Origin: Avena insularis
Taxonomy: Eukaryota > Streptophyta > Magnoliopsida > Poales > Poaceae
Direction: 5' to 3'
Assembly (NCBI GenBank): GCA_023614405.1
Contig: JAJUPC010000038.1
Coordinates: 620,001 to 684,000, forward strand
DNA: 64,000 nucleotides
Shown: positions 22,644 to 35,622 of the stretch, one piece after another
Numbering within the stretch: position 1 is the stretch's first letter
Layout of the letters: each line of letters begins with the position of its first letter
Translations under genes and position numbers: made by a program
The notes under the pieces: model-generated
What the model saw: only the letters and a program-made list of their open reading frames with translations
Database searches by the model: none
Told to the model about the DNA's origin: nothing

Positions 22644-25600
22644 ATGGACGCTCGCGCCGCCGCCAAGGGAGCCGAAGAACAGGAGGTTCCCGCCGGCGAG
22701 TGTGGCGGCTGTGAAGGCTCTGAGGTCTCTACCGAGGAGCTTGAGTGGCTTCTCTCCACCAGGCGCATCCCGCTCGAGGTGGACTGCCGCCTTCCGCTTG
22801 GTGAGATTTCTCCCAAGCCTGATGCCAATGAGAGGGTGGTTTTCCTCTCCCATTTCGAGCGAGGTTTCGCCTTGCCCGTGAGCAATTTCATTGTTTCCTT
22901 TCTTTCCACTTTCCATCTTAAAACCCATCACCTGCCTGCCAATGCAGTTAGCTCCTTGTCTTGTTTTATTTCTGCTTGTGAGGGTTACCTTGGCCTTTGG
23001 CCCACTGTTCTCCTCTGGGCCAAGTACTTTAGTTTTAGGATCCAGGTAGTTCCTAACCCAGTGTCCCTCGTGCCGAGAAGAAACCTACTAGGTGCGGTGC
23101 GGCTAGCATCACTCCTAGGAAGGATCCATTTTTCCTCGGGTCACTAGCCTTGATTTTTGCAAGAAATGGCATAGGAACTTCTTCTATGTCAACAACAGTG
23201 GGTCCACTGACTACACCGGGCTGCCCCCTTTCTCGGACGAGGTCCCCAGTAAAGAGTGCTGGAAGCTTGACCCGCGCGACAAGAACGCTGCGGTGAACGA
23301 GGCCAACGTGATCCTGGAGAGGCTGTTGTCGTTGGATGAGAACCTCCACTTGACAGAGGAGGATCTCATGTGCACGTTTATTGCACGCCGGGTCAGCCCC
23401 ATCCAAGACAGAAGTCACAAGATGTGCTTCATGAGCGGCCCGCGAGATCCTACTCGGCATTCCACACTGGAGCTCACTAACGACTCCATGGCCCGCCGGG
23501 TCAGCTCGATCTTCAAGCTGACTTTGGCAGAGGACTGGGCTTGGAGCTGCCCTCCATTTAGCCGGGATAGGCCTGTCCCCTGGGTAAGTTTCCGAATCAC
23601 TTTCTATCTGACAGAGCTTTTCTTATGTTCATCTGCCGTTTCGCTCGTTCTCTGTTCTTATTCCTTTTATCTTTCGCAGAATCTTGTTCACCAGGTTGAT
23701 GATAGTACTGTCCCTCCTAGTGCTTATAACGGGGACCTCTCCGACTCCGACAAAGTTGAGTTTGATCTAGAGTGCTTCATGCCCATTCCGCATGCGACTG
23801 CCGCTTCCACTCCAGGTAAGAGCCACAGTCGAAATCCCTTACGAGATTGGTCTGACGATGATGATGATGATGATGATGATGTTGATTGTGAGATTCTCGA
23901 AGTACCTGCTTTTCGACCTTAGCCTTGTAACTTATTCGAGTGAGCCTGTCATTTACTTATGCAGCTGGCCAGGTAAATGACACTCCCCCTCTCGCTGTGG
24001 GCGGAGTCGGTAAAATCCCTGTTGCCAAGATGAGTAAGCGATGTGGGGCTACCTCTAGTGCTCAGTCGGCCAAGAAGCACAAGGTTGCTCCTGCTGCTGC
24101 CATGCTGACGGATACTCAAAAAGAAGCTGGGCGCCTAGTCACACGTCGCATACCGTGTGACCCGGCCATTTCCGGGTAACCTTTTGCTGTTCGCTTACCT
24201 TCTATTTTTCCTTTCCTGTTTTGTAACTGTTTTCTTATGAGCATTCCTTGTTATTTTTAGTGCTGCTCCTTTGTCGGCTAGCCAAGCTACTCCTAGCATG
24301 GCCTCGCCGCTAAGGTCTACTCCTCCTCATCCTCCTGTTAATCCCACGGTGCAAATCCCTGTCCGAGTTGATGCCCCACTACCGAGGCTCACGCTTCTTA
24401 GTGTCAGTCAGACCCGGTGGCACACCCGTCGTAGGAGATTCACCCTAGCTCTTCTGCTGCACCTCATGAACAAGTTTCTGATCTTGGTGCTATCAGTACT
24501 GGCGTCGAGAAGACCTTCGCCACCAGTTCTCCTGCTACCAGCCCACAAGTTGGTCCTCATGAACAACTTCCTGATCTTGGTGCTAGCAACATTGCTGAGC
24601 CCGCTCAGTCGGCTCCCCTCTTATCACCAACCAGACCTGCTCAGTCTCCTCTTCTGTCAAAGAACCAGACCCGGCATGCTGCTTCAGGTCCAGCTCGCAC
24701 TTCATCCGGCAAGCCGACATCTACCAAGCAGATGACCTTGGTCCTGCCCCAGGCACCGCTCCTCAAATCCGGCCCACAAAAACAACGGCACTCGCTCAAG
24801 CGAGTAAGTCTGGCGGGTCTGCGGCTGCTGGTCCAGGCAGCAATTCCAAGGCTGTTACCAGTGTCACTGCTACCCGTGCCAATGTGGAAATTTCCCTAAA
24901 AAGGGGCAAGTTCTCACTCGGACACTCAGCGGGAATGGCCTTGGTGCTGCAGAGCGCTATGCCGTGGCATGGAATGCCCCAGGCGAGCAAGAGGTTAGCT
25001 CCAGTGCCAAGCAAGAAGATGAAGCTGGACCCCAAGGCCGATTCCGACATGACCTAGCAGGCAATTACTTTGATGTCTTGCGCAGATGAAGTGAATGAGG
25101 TATGCAATCTTTTTACTCTTTTGTGTAATGAGTATTTTTGTTATACATTGCCCCTAGTCCCCGAGGTTACTGCCGAGTGAGGAGTCTTCTTACTCGGTTG
25201 TAAGCTCTAAGCAATAACTTAGCCTTTATTTCCTCATGCCAAATTCGTATATTAGATTTTCGATCCCTAGTCCCTGAGGTTACTGCCGAATGAGAAACTT
25301 ATTCGGCTGTAAGCTCTAAGACAAGAGTCAACCCTTATCTGGCTATAAGCTTGATCTTACAACTGCTAATTGTCTTTTTTCTTTGTGTAGCTTACACACA
25401 ATGAGCGCACCAAGGTGCACCAAGCTCTCCTCTTTGAGTATCGTTAACTTGAGCTCGCTCACCAAAACCTGCAAGCTGAGGCTAAAGGCCAAGGTAATTT
25501 TCTGATTCGTCCCGCTCTTACTCAGCGTACTTTCCTTGTTTACCCTCGCTTATTTTCTTTCCTTGTCCTTTTATAGCTTCTGCCCAATCCACTATTGACG

Positions 25601-26761
25601 CCCTGCATCTACAAATCAGCGATGCTAAAAGTAAGTCCCTGAGGATTTTGTCTCTGTTTTGTACTTAGGCTTATGATTTTCCTGTTTTTATATTGGTGAT
25701 TCCGAGATAGCTTTGTTGTCGCTGACGGGTCATATGTTCTGAATAAGCAGAGAAGCACCGGATCGAGCTCTAGAAGGAGCGAGACGAGGTGATTCGGCTG
25801 AAGAATGCCATGGCGGATATGGAGCAGAAGCACCAGGCCGAGGTGATGGGGATGAAGGAGGAGCTTCCGAGAAAGATGATCAGCACGCCGCCAACACCGA
25901 AAAGACCAAGGAGCTGCTCAAGGAGGCCGAGTCGGTGGCTGAGTCGTCTCACTTGAATCTCGACGCTTTTCAAGCCAAGGCCAAGAATTGGAAAAGCAAG
26001 CTCGGCTCCATCAACTCTTTCCTCGGCAGTGAGTCCTTAATCTTTTCGTCGTGCTCATTCTTTTGTTTGGTTTTTCCTTGTTTTTCTAATGTCCCTTTGC
26101 TTTTGCAGAGAATTTTCCTGAGGCTGATATGTTTGATATATGGGCCATGAAAAGAGTATGAGCCGAATCTTGCCCTCTGGCTGACAGCAAGGTCAGTATT
26201 GACGAACATCTCGAAGTGCTGTCAGAGCCTGTCAAGACCCTCAAGTCATGTGGTGTGGACTTGCTCAAATCAGAGATCCATGCATTCCGAATGCTCTGGC
26301 CAGATGAATACACGCCCACACTCATCCAGCCTCTGGCTGCCAGGCTGCTTCTTACTGGAGATATGCTAGATCAATGGCGTGAGTCGGTCGGCCGAGATGC
26401 AATGGACAAAGCTCGTTCCTTCGTGCTTTACTGGTACGAGGACATCAACCTTGATGTCCTTGAACGCATAAGGGCCGAAGGCAAGTGGCTCCATGACCCT
26501 GAGCTGATCAAGAAACGCCAGGATCAAGCTTACACCATGATCAAATATGCCTTTGTGCATGCTTTGAGTGATGGGCCGAGCTTCCTTGATCTTGGCGAGC
26601 CTCTGGCCGAGATCGCTAATGACGAAGGCTAGGATAGAGAAGCCACCGAGTCAGATGGACCTGCAGACTCGGCTGCAGACGCTCCTGACTCGGCAGATGC
26701 TCCAGATGACACTCCTAGCTCTAGTTCGAAAATTACTCCTCCTGGCCCAGCTGCTTCTTAG
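22644..26761 (+). pseudogene. Element B antisense gene: diverged copy with an altered coiled-coil exon set
   Basis: Starts MDARAAAKGAEEQEV. Exon 1 (22644-23583) carries the same conserved region (EELEWLLSTRRIPLEV, LSHFERGFALPVSNF, LPANAVSSLSCFIS, KMCFMSGPRDPTRHST) and is broken by two frameshifts near 23085 and 23130. Exon 2 is about 23680-24176 and includes a GAT microsatellite encoding poly-Asp (23857-23884). Exon 3 is about 24261-25099. The middle differs from A and C: three short coiled-coil exons begin near 25391, 25577 and 25751, each preceded by AG and followed by GT. The last exon from about 26110 has WYEDINLDVLERIRAEGKW and an acidic, Ser/Pro-rich tail ending at TAG 26759. Several in-frame stops (for example 26630) make it non-functional as read. 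Confidence 0.7.
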
Positions 26762-27393
26762 GCTGGCTATGAAAAACACTTAAATTTCATGAGATCCCCG
26801 GTATGCCGGGTGCAGATGTATGATATAGTGTACTTATTTCGGGTGTGCGCCGTGTGATAAGGCTTATACTTTTGTTTAGATTTGAATGCGAATTATTCAG
26901 AGGCAAGTCCCCGTGCTTCATTTTGTCGTTTTCCCCTTTTCCTTGAATTTGGCTCTTGTCTACCTTTTTTGGCATCCGACATTAGAGTCTCAAAGTTCTA
27001 AGGATTGAGTTAGCGGGTATGAAACTATAGCACCTGAGTTAGGATCATTCTACATAGAAAGCAACATAACCTGCAATGAGTTAGTAAAAACTTGTGTTTC
27101 TCCCTTTACTTATCCCGTGTTCATGTTTACTCATCCTTCATCCTTTCCTCTTGTTTGCCATGAGCCGTGTTTTCGGACAACAGCATAGTCGAAGAGTTGA
27201 TTTTCTCCGAGTAAACATTACTTGTTCCGAGACAAGCTTTAGGTGTCATGCCAACCAACATACAATAGTTAGAAGATAAACATAAGGGGCAATCCCCGAG
27301 TCAGTTTTTCGAGTCATACCATTTTATTATAAGCACATAGCCGGCATAAGCGTCCGACACATGAGAGTTTGGGTGATACAGACACTGCTTCTC
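26762..27393. other. Spacer between antisense gene and integrase in element B
   Basis: No ORF of note. It contains isolated fragments like the 67 bp repeat core (CAATCCCCGAGTCAG near 27290), but no array as in A and C. Confidence 0.5.
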
Positions 27394-28560
27394 CTAAATG
27401 TAGAAGGGGCGAAGCAATGCCACATTCCATGGCCTTTTGGTCTCATCACCTGATCTGTTTGCCTTGTTCTTTTGTGCTTCACGATCATCTATTAGATAAT
27501 ATGAGTCATTGTGCAATGCTTTGCTTACAATGAATGGTCCTTACCACGGGGGTGATAACTTACGCATTCCAGCTATGCATTGCACTAGTCTGAGCACCAT
27601 GTCCCCTTCTCGGAAAACACGAGGCTGAACTTTCCGGCTATGGTAGCGTCGGAGCTTTTGCTGGTGTATAGCGGATCTGGACAATGCCAATTCCCTTGCT
27701 TCTTCGAGTAAGTCAACTCCATCTTATCAGGGCTCTTTTACCTCGGCTTTCGAGTATTGCCTTACTCTTGGCGAGTCATACTCTATGTCGGCAGGCAAAA
27801 CTGCATCTGCCCCATACACGAGGAAAATGGCGTATAGCCTATTGATCGATTCGGAGTTCTCCTTAAACTCCATAGCACTAAGGGTAATTCCTCTATCCAA
27901 CAACTAGGTGATCTCTGGAGTGGCTCCATTAAACAGGGTTTTATACCGGATTGAACTAAGTCGTTAGCTCATTCAACTTGTCCATTTGATTCTGGATGGG
28001 CGACTGATGCTACGTCGAGTCTTATTCGGTTTTTCCCACAAAAACGAGCGAAAGCTCCTTCGTCAAAGTTTGTGCCATTATCAGTGATTACACTATGTGG
28101 GTAACCATATCTCAAGATTATATCTTTCAGGAACGTGACAACTGTTTTTCCATCCAATTTCTTGATGGGCTTCACTTCTATCCATTTGGTAAACTTGTCA
28201 ACATCACTAGTATGTGAGTCATGACGCCCCTCTCTGGTTTAAATGGTCCCACCATATCCAGGCACCATACTAAAAATGGCCAAGTAATCGGTATTGTTTT
28301 CAATTCTGATGCCGGTAATGTGATTTTGACGCATAATGCTGATAACCACTGCATTTTCTCACAAGTTCCTGTGCTTATTCCAGCGCACTTGGCCAATAAA
28401 ATCCATGTCGAAATGCCTTTGCTACCAATGCTTTTGACAATGCATGGTGCCCACATTCTCATTGGTGAATGTCCAACAGTATTTCTTGACCTTTCTCTGG
28501 GCTTATGCAACACTGCAGTACACTTGTCACACTCCTTTTGTACAACTCTTTGTTGATTAT
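27394..28560 (-). pseudogene. int: Element B integrase, decayed
   Basis: The C-terminal end (NVALLRPFYI-like) finishes at TAG 27396-27394. The core is recognisable in 28175-27969: YGYPHSVITDNGTNF with the second catalytic Asp, then SVAHPESNGQVE with the catalytic Glu, followed at once by TGA. The first Asp lies in WCLDMVGPF near 28260. The N-terminal zinc region near 28350-28500 is frameshifted. At least three frames are needed to read it. Confidence 0.85.
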
Positions 28561-28599
28561 TGTGTATGATTTTGCTCTTCTTTCAGCTTGCCTTGCCAA

Positions 28600-30831
28600 T
28601 ATCTCATCGTCTGGCAAAGTTCCATCTTATAAGTAGTTGAATATTGGTTGCGCCCATGCTGGTATCAGCGGTGTCGGATCTGATTCTTGAGTCAATTTCC
28701 ATCGGTTCCGCCGACATATGTTATGCCGACATAACCTGAGGAGTCCCTGATTGTGATTCGATAACTCCTGAGGTGGACGGATCAGTCCCCGAGCGACTTG
28801 AACCTGCCCCGGAGTCAATATCCATTGGCACAATGTCTGACTCCTGATTCACCTAGGAGAGCCTGATTGACTCGGATTCTGGTGACAGCTTGATCGATGG
28901 TTTCCTAAGATGCTCCAATGCTATTCCTAGAGTTATTGCTTGCCGAGATGATCCTAACTTGGATAGTACATCCTCTACTTCATTTTCTGCTCTAGGTATG
29001 TGATGGAACTCACACCCGTCAAAGTATCCTGAAATTTGTTGCACATGAAAACAATATAGTGCCGTATTTGCATCCAACGCGTCCATGTGCCCAGATACTT
29101 GCTGGATCACCAAATCCTAGTCACCAAAACATATGATCCTCTTGATGCCAATTTCTTTGGCCACTTTTATGCCATGGACAAGTGCTTCATACTCAACAGC
29201 GTTATTGGAAGCGACGAAGTGGATCTGTAACACATACTTGAGATGATCCCTTTTTGGCGATGTGAGCACTATCGCAGCACCCAGACACATTTTCGTCTTG
29301 GATCCGTCAAAATGCATCTTCCAGTAATTCAGATCTGGAAATGGCGGCTAATATTGCATTTCCATCCAATCCACGAAAAAATCAGCTACGGCTTGAGATT
29401 TGATTGCATCTCGCCTATCATATTGTGGAGTATATGATGCTAGATCTATGGCCCATTTTGCGACTCAGACACTGGCATCTTTGCTTCCCAGTATATCCGA
29501 GATAGGTGCCTCACATTTTACCCGGATTAGGTGTTCTTGAAAATAATGCTTCAGCTTCTTTGCTTCCATATACACCCCATACGTCATTTTTTGGTAATGA
29601 GGGTAATTTTGTTTTGATATAGAGAGCACTTAACTCAAGTAATAAACTGGTCTTTGGACTGATTTGCCCTCTTCTTCACGTTCAACCACTATTACTACAC
29701 TTACAACTCTGTTGGTTGCGGCGACATAGAGCTACATTGACTCTTTGGATAATGGTGATGCTAATATTGCTGTTGTTTCCAACATCTTTTTGAGTTCATG
29801 GAAAGCGCTATCAGCTTGCTGTGTCCATGTGAATTTGTCTGATTTTTTCATCAGTTGATATAGTGGTAGGGATTTTTCACCTAGCAGATTAATAAACCTG
29901 CTCAACGAGGCCAGGCATCATGTGAACTTCTGGACATCATTGAGGGTTTTTTGCAATCCCATTCTTTCGATGGCCCTGATCTTTGTCGGGTTAGCCTCAA
30001 TTCCTCGGCTGGATACAAGGAATCCGAGTAACTTTCCAGCGGGGACACCAAATGTGCATTTTTCTGGGTTAAGTTTCATCCGGAATGTTCTTAAGTTCAT
30101 GACTGTTTGACCTAAGTCCTCAATTAGAGTATGACTTTTCTTGGTTTTTATCACCATGTCATCGACATATACTTGAACATTTTTGTCCAATTGATCTTGC
30201 AAGCATTTTTGCATGCATCTTTGATATGTTGCACCTGCATTTCTCAATCCAAACGGCATAGTACGATAGCAATAAGCCTCATACGGGGTGATGAAAGCTG
30301 TCTTTATTTGATCATCCGGATTCAGTGGTATCTGGTGGAAACTAGAATACGCGTCCACAAATGACAACAATTCACACCCGGTAGTAGAGTCTATCATTTG
30401 ATCGATCCGTGGCAGGGGAAATGGATCTTTTGGACACGCCTTATTGAGGTTCGTGTAATCATTGCACATACGCCATACCACTTCAACGTTCGGGTCATCC
30501 TTTTTCTTCTTGACCAAGACTGGATTTGACAACCAATCTGGATGGAGTACTTCCATAATAAACCCAGCGGCTAAGAGCCTAGCTATCTCGGCAGCTATCA
30601 CTTTCCTCCTATCTTCGGCGAAGCGGCGGAGGGGTTTCTTCAACGGCTTGGCATCTGGCCTTACATGAAGAGAGTGCTGAGCCAACTCCCTCGGGACTCC
30701 TTGCAAACCCTGTGTGGACCATGCAAAAATATCTCGATTTTCACGGAGGAAGCTAGTGAGCTCGCTTTCCTATTTGTCAGTTAGCCCAGCCCCAATAGTA
30801 ACTATGCGCTCTGGGAAAGTCTCATCCATCT
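28600..30831 (-). pseudogene. pol: Element B pol: reverse transcriptase, RNase H, second RNase H
   Basis: The RT core is one uninterrupted stretch, 30706-29918 (262 residues). It has ELAQHSLHVRPDAKPLK, VVWRMCNDYTNLNKACPKD and catalytic Y-V-D-D (30169-30158, followed by M-V). Upstream in the same frame lie TAG 30829-30831 and TAG 30772-30770. The second RNase H, 29317-28853, has MHFDGSK, AVEYEALVHGIK and CFGD, then a TAG where A has Ser before DLVIQQV, and IPRAENEVEDVLSKLG. First RNase H motifs between 29918 and 29330 are interrupted. Confidence 0.88.
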
Positions 30832-31809
30832 ACACCTTCTTGGTTTCCTTGGTAGCTTGGAATGACATGCTGCCGTGCGGGTTAGTAAGTGCCGACATGG
30901 AGATTTGTGCTACTTTGGCCAATGTTACCACTTCCATCATTTGGTGCTTTTCCTGTGCTATCACCAGTGACTCGGCCAACGAAGATCCGTCTAAGGCACA
31001 TGCGATAGATCTTTTGTAATCTCCTTCGACTGTGATAACTCCACATGGGCCTGGCAGCTTCATCTTCAAGTAAACAATGTGAGGAGTGTCCATAAACTTT
31101 ACCATATCCGGCCTGCGGAGCAAGGCATGGTATGAGCTTACCAGGTCAACCACCTCGAACTCTATGGCTTCAGTGCGACAGTTCTCCCTGTTGCCGAATA
31201 AGACGTCAACCCAGATCTTGCCAATTGGCTCACAGGACAATCCCGACACAATGCCATGGAAAGTTGTCTTAGTCGGCTCCAGGATGTTCATAGTGATGCC
31301 TAACTTGAGCATGGTATCCTTGTACATGATGTTGATGCTACTACCATCATCAATCAGCACCTTGGAAAATTTCACATTGATATCAGGGCCCATGAAAGTT
31401 GGATCCAGGACAAGAGCATAACCTCCTGGTGTTGGCATGATCTTGGGGTGATCCTTTATGATCCAACTTATCTCCTGTTTAGACCAGTGCATGTACTTTG
31501 GAATTGCCGGCATTTTGGCATTTACTTCCATCATCCATCTCTGCTGACTCTTCTTGTCATTCGTCTCTATGACGAAGACGACATATCTCTGGTGGCAATC
31601 TCTATACTCATTTCTTGTTCCATGGCCGACATGAGCGGCGTGACCTCTTGGATTATGCACCTGGTGCACAGCCTCTCTCCTTTCATGATTATGATACCTC
31701 GGCTGCCTGTTCTCATATCTGTGTTTAGCTCCAACAACTTGGGCATTGCCTCCTATGAGTGGTGGAGGGGGAGGTGGTGGTAGTTGCTTACTCGGTGAAT
31801 CCACTCTAT
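30832..31809 (-). pseudogene. Element B aspartic protease region
   Basis: Part of a 357-codon uninterrupted block, 31903-30830, so it is the best-preserved protease of the three. VLIDDGSSINIMYKDTMLKLG holds D-D-G-S-S at 31351-31337. It is followed by IVSGLSCEPIGKIWVDVLFG and DLVSSYHALLRRPDMVKF. It ends at a stop just before the PR-RT linker. Its role in the element would be Gag-Pol processing. Confidence 0.85.
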
Positions 31810-34212
31810 CTCTTTTGTGAAACCAAGTGCATTGCCTTGTTGTGTGATTCGCAGGCTTACTCGGACTTGGCGTGTGGAACTTACACGGTTGGTCCAACAT
31901 CATCTCGTAAGTGTATTTCTGCCTGTCCTGATATGGCTTTCTTTGCTCGTATGGCTTTATGCCATCATTCTTTGGTATCCACTATTGTTGCCCACTTGTC
32001 CTTTGATGTTGGCTACCTCCAGCATCTAGATGATCCTAACTCACGGCCGCAACTTGAGTCGAACCATTCCTGTAGTCTGGCCTTTCATCTCTTCTTTTGC
32101 TTCTATACTTGCTTCTTTCCTGGCGGCTTTGCGATCCGGCAGCATCATAGATCTGATTCTCAGTTAACCCATATGCCGACATGAGAAGAGGCTGAGTCGG
32201 ATCTCCTAACGCATACGAATCAGCAATCCTTATTGTTTCTTATAAGCTTGTCGGCATATCTCTCTGTAACCTTTGCCACAACACGCTTCCATGTTTGCAT
32301 CCTTATGCAAACCAAGCGATAGCCTGTGACTCGATTACCCCTTCGCAAGAGTTATGCATTGTGCACCATCTTGTGAGGAATTCCCTATATGTCTCATTCG
32401 GCCTTTCCTTGCACATAGCTAGCTGTTGTGGGCGATTTGGCCTCTTGTAGGTGCTAGTGAAATTGCTCACAAATGCATCTTGAAAGTCGATCCAGCTGTT
32501 GATGCTTCCGGTTGGCAAGTTGTTCAGCCACACCCATGCTAGTCCCTCTAGCATCTGCGACACATAACACACTGCCCATCTCAAATTTCCCTGTGCGATT
32601 TTCACAGCAGTTCCATAATCTATGAGCTAGTCCTCTGGCTTTGTGCTTCCATCGTAAGTCTTTGTTCCTCTGGATAGCTAAAAATTTGGTACAAGTGGCT
32701 CCTTCATGATCCTTGGGGCAAAACATGGTGGACCCTGTGGACCTTGGGACTCAATCAGTTCTGCCATCTTTATTCGATCAAGCTTTATCCTTGCATCATA
32801 CAGCTGAAGGTTTCTGCCTCCTAGTCTAGCTCTCATTGCTTGATATGCGTGATCCGACAATTCATACCTGTCATTTACCATCACCGAGTAACCATCATTG
32901 TATCTGTTTGTGTTTGGGTCTGCAGGTTGCTGTACTGCTTTTCCCGCGCTTTGTTGTCTTCTTTCAGGTTGGACTGGAGCATTATTCAGTGCTGGATTTC
33001 CTGCTCCTGCTGAGTGAGCTCCACGCCTAGGTTGAGGCACAAATTTCTGCCCTCCATTGTTATTCTGTTGTCCTGCTTGCCTTTCTCGGCCTGCATTTTC
33101 CTAGTTTTCGTTTCCCTGAACATTGTTCCTTCTTGTTCCCTATGCATGAGCTGGGTTTCCCTAAGCCATTGCAGGGTCATAGGCAACCATTTGCTTGTTC
33201 CTCCCTGAATCCACACTCTTCTCTTTTCTCTGTCTCGGTGCCACTCCGTGTGAGGAAGCTGTATGACCTGCTGATCTCGCCGGGATTGGAGTTGCCGAGT
33301 GAACCAGCTGTGATCTCCCTGATATACCTGCATAGTATGCCTCATTCAGCATCCCTGCTGCTCTTACCAATTCATTGACTCGCTCTTGTTGCCTTTTCTT
33401 TGCTTCACCCATTAGATGGGGTAGCTCTTCCATTGCTGCCTCTGCGACTCTCAGGTTGGCTGCTGCAGTATTGTATGTTGGCCGCATGGTTGTTTCTGGT
33501 GTTATATTTGACATTGTATCCGCTAGCTCCTCATTGAGGTTTCTCCCTCTTAACCTTGTTGCATCAAGCCGGGTCTTTGCGCCATTGACTCGATTTGCCG
33601 AGTTAAGCTCTCGGATCGTGATATCCATATCTTGCTGTAACTGTGCTAACTCCTTTGCCTTCTCCGGAACCTTTATCCTAGCCTCCTCTAACTCGTCCTG
33701 CACATGTGCCAGATCAGTTGCTTGTTCTACTGGCTCTGCCAACTTGTCTGTTGCCTCTTGCAGCTCTTTAGCTCTCTTACTTCTAGCTATATTCTCTGGA
33801 TTTTCTAGCTTTGCCTTTGATGTTCTTGTAGCCCTTGGCGTTTCCTCTTGATTTCCTCCCTCAACATTCTCGTTCACTACGGGAGCTACTGGAGGAGCTT
33901 TTGGGTTAGGGGCTATCATCATTACCTCAACCGAGACGAGCTGGTGAAGTTTCCCTGCGGCAGGAACCGTAGGTGGATCCGGCGCCAGGATGACGCGCTC
34001 GGATACACGTGCTCCATGCGCACAACAACGTATACCTGGTGCTCGCCGAACTTGCTGAAGCGACCGCCCCTAGGGAACGTCTTGGTCCTGAAGCATCTTG
34101 CGTTGTCGCTGACGAAGTTGAGCGCTCCAAACCTCTGGATGAGGCCGGAGTAGATGCGCTCGCCGGTCTTGGCGATGATGTTGCCCGTCCGGATGAAGAC
34201 TCCATCAAGCAC
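31810..34212 (-). pseudogene. gag: Element B gag, interrupted
   Basis: Begins next to the primer site. The first codon of the open block is GTG at 34212 (LDGVFIRTGNIIAKTGER), and an ATG start is not obvious. A long coiled-coil-like part is open at 33922-33161. The capsid core at 32605-32303 contains NLRWAVCYVSQMLEG, FVSNFTSTYKRPNRP and TYREFLTRWCTMHNSCEG. The degenerate knuckle C-K-F-H...H-T-T-R-Q-C lies near 31850. Frameshifts and stops separate these blocks. Confidence 0.82.
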
Positions 34213-34221
34213 CTGCTTCTA

Positions 34222-34238
34222 CCCCACGGTGGGCGCCA
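34222..34238 (-). promoter_or_regulatory. Element B primer-binding site (tRNA-Lys)
   Basis: Minus strand TGGCGCCCACCGTGGGG is a perfect 17-base complement to the 3' end of plant tRNA-Lys(CUU). It lies 2 nt from the LTR. Confidence 0.88.
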
Positions 34239-34240
34239 AC

Positions 34241-34828
34241 TGTCGTGGTGGTGTCACGACAGATGCCATGGGTAGGCTTAAGTTGGGGGCCGAATGGATG
34301 CTTGTGGTCACCGGGGAGGGTGCGCACGGTCTAGCCGCACACGAAGAACAAGATGAACTCTCCACACTTGATGATTTTTATTGATGCTTGAGGTTTACAA
34401 GTGCTCCTAGAGCTGTATGGACTAGGGTTCGATACACTAGTTCCCTACTTGGTCCAACCTCCTCTAACCCTAACTATGCCCCTCCTTATATAGGAGATGT
34501 CTAGCTAGGCTACACCCCTTTGGGTCCTTGGGTTACTGTTTGGATCTTGGTCTTTACTGTATGGGCTAGGTCATGGGCTTGTTCTAAGCCCAGTGGCCCA
34601 GTCCATAAAGCTAAACAGTTAACGGTCTTCACATACGTCGCCTCCAGTTCCTTTGGCGTCATGCATTGACTTTGTACGTCCACCTTTACTTTAGGCATCA
34701 CCCAACTCCTTTCGTGTCACCCGGTGTCGCCCTTTTCTTTTGGCCGTGCTTTACTATGGTCCCTCCTGACCTCACTCAGAAAGGTTCCACGCATCCTATC
34801 TGACTCGGCCCTTCCTCATGAGACTCGG
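34241..34828 (-). repeat. Element B 5' LTR, block 1
   Basis: Homologous to 21166-21750. It contains CTCCT-TATAT-AGGAG at 34482-34496, a TATA box inside a palindrome. It is cut at CTCGG (34824-34828) by element C and continues at 49211. Confidence 0.92.
34824..34828. repeat. Target-site duplication of element C, left copy (CTCGG)
   Basis: Recurs at 49206-49210. In the uninterrupted LTR at 21166-21933 the sequence reads GAGACTCGGCTCGTTGG, which confirms the insertion point. Confidence 0.95.
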
Positions 34829-35622
34829 TGTCGTGCTGGTGGCACGAAAGATACCATGGGTAGGCTAAAGTATGGGGCCAATGGATGCTAGAGGGATCTG
34901 GGGTGGGAGATGTAGTGATTTCTACACACAACTAGCTAGAACACAGATCTTTATTTCTCCTCAATCAAGCTACAAGTGCTCCTTGAGATGTATCAGAGAG
35001 AGGAGGAAGAAGGTTACAACATGAGCCCTCTAGTGTCAAATGAATCGATCTCATCTTCAGGAAGCCCTGCCATCCTTATAAAGGAGTACCTTTGCTCACT
35101 CTAGGGTTAACGTGGACGAGCATATCCTTGGAATACGCTTGTCCCAAAGCGGTAATTCGGCGGACCTCTTTCTCTGTCTCCCTTCTATTGACGATAAAGA
35201 CCCAGAACACTCCACATGTGAGCCCCGGGCCTGCCCACTGTCACCTCTGTGACGCTAGTCTGCCCCTCTACAGCTCTGCTCCTTGTCTCTTGTGCTTGGC
35301 TCTTAGGAGAATCCACCTAGATTATAGCTAGGGTTTGACCCTGGAAACCATCTCCTTCTTCCGCAAGCTTCTCGTAATCGGCCTCGCCTCGCGTAACTAG
35401 GCCCGACCTTTACCGGCGTATGAGCTGATGAACCTTATTCGTTAGACTTAGCTCATATGTTGGCCGAGTAAGGTATTAATCGCTCGACTCTTGTTAAGCC
35501 ATGCCTTATTCGGCCGACCCTTGTGTAACTCGGCCGAATCAGCTTTTGACCCGGCACATGGTAAGGAAGGTTCCTTCCCTCTCTCCTCTATCTTGACCCT
35601 ACGTGGGGTCATCCCCCCAACA
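34829..35622 (-). repeat. Element C 3' LTR (794 bp)
   Basis: In element sense starts TGTTGGGGGGATGACC and ends with TGCCACCAGCACGACA. TATA region at about 35074-35084 (CCTT-ATA-AAGG). A degenerate version of the A hairpin lies at about 35118-35142. Confidence 0.93.

Noticed and set aside
33848..34384. Plus-strand frames near 34 kb
   Set aside because: Antisense shadows of the B gag start and its 5' LTR.
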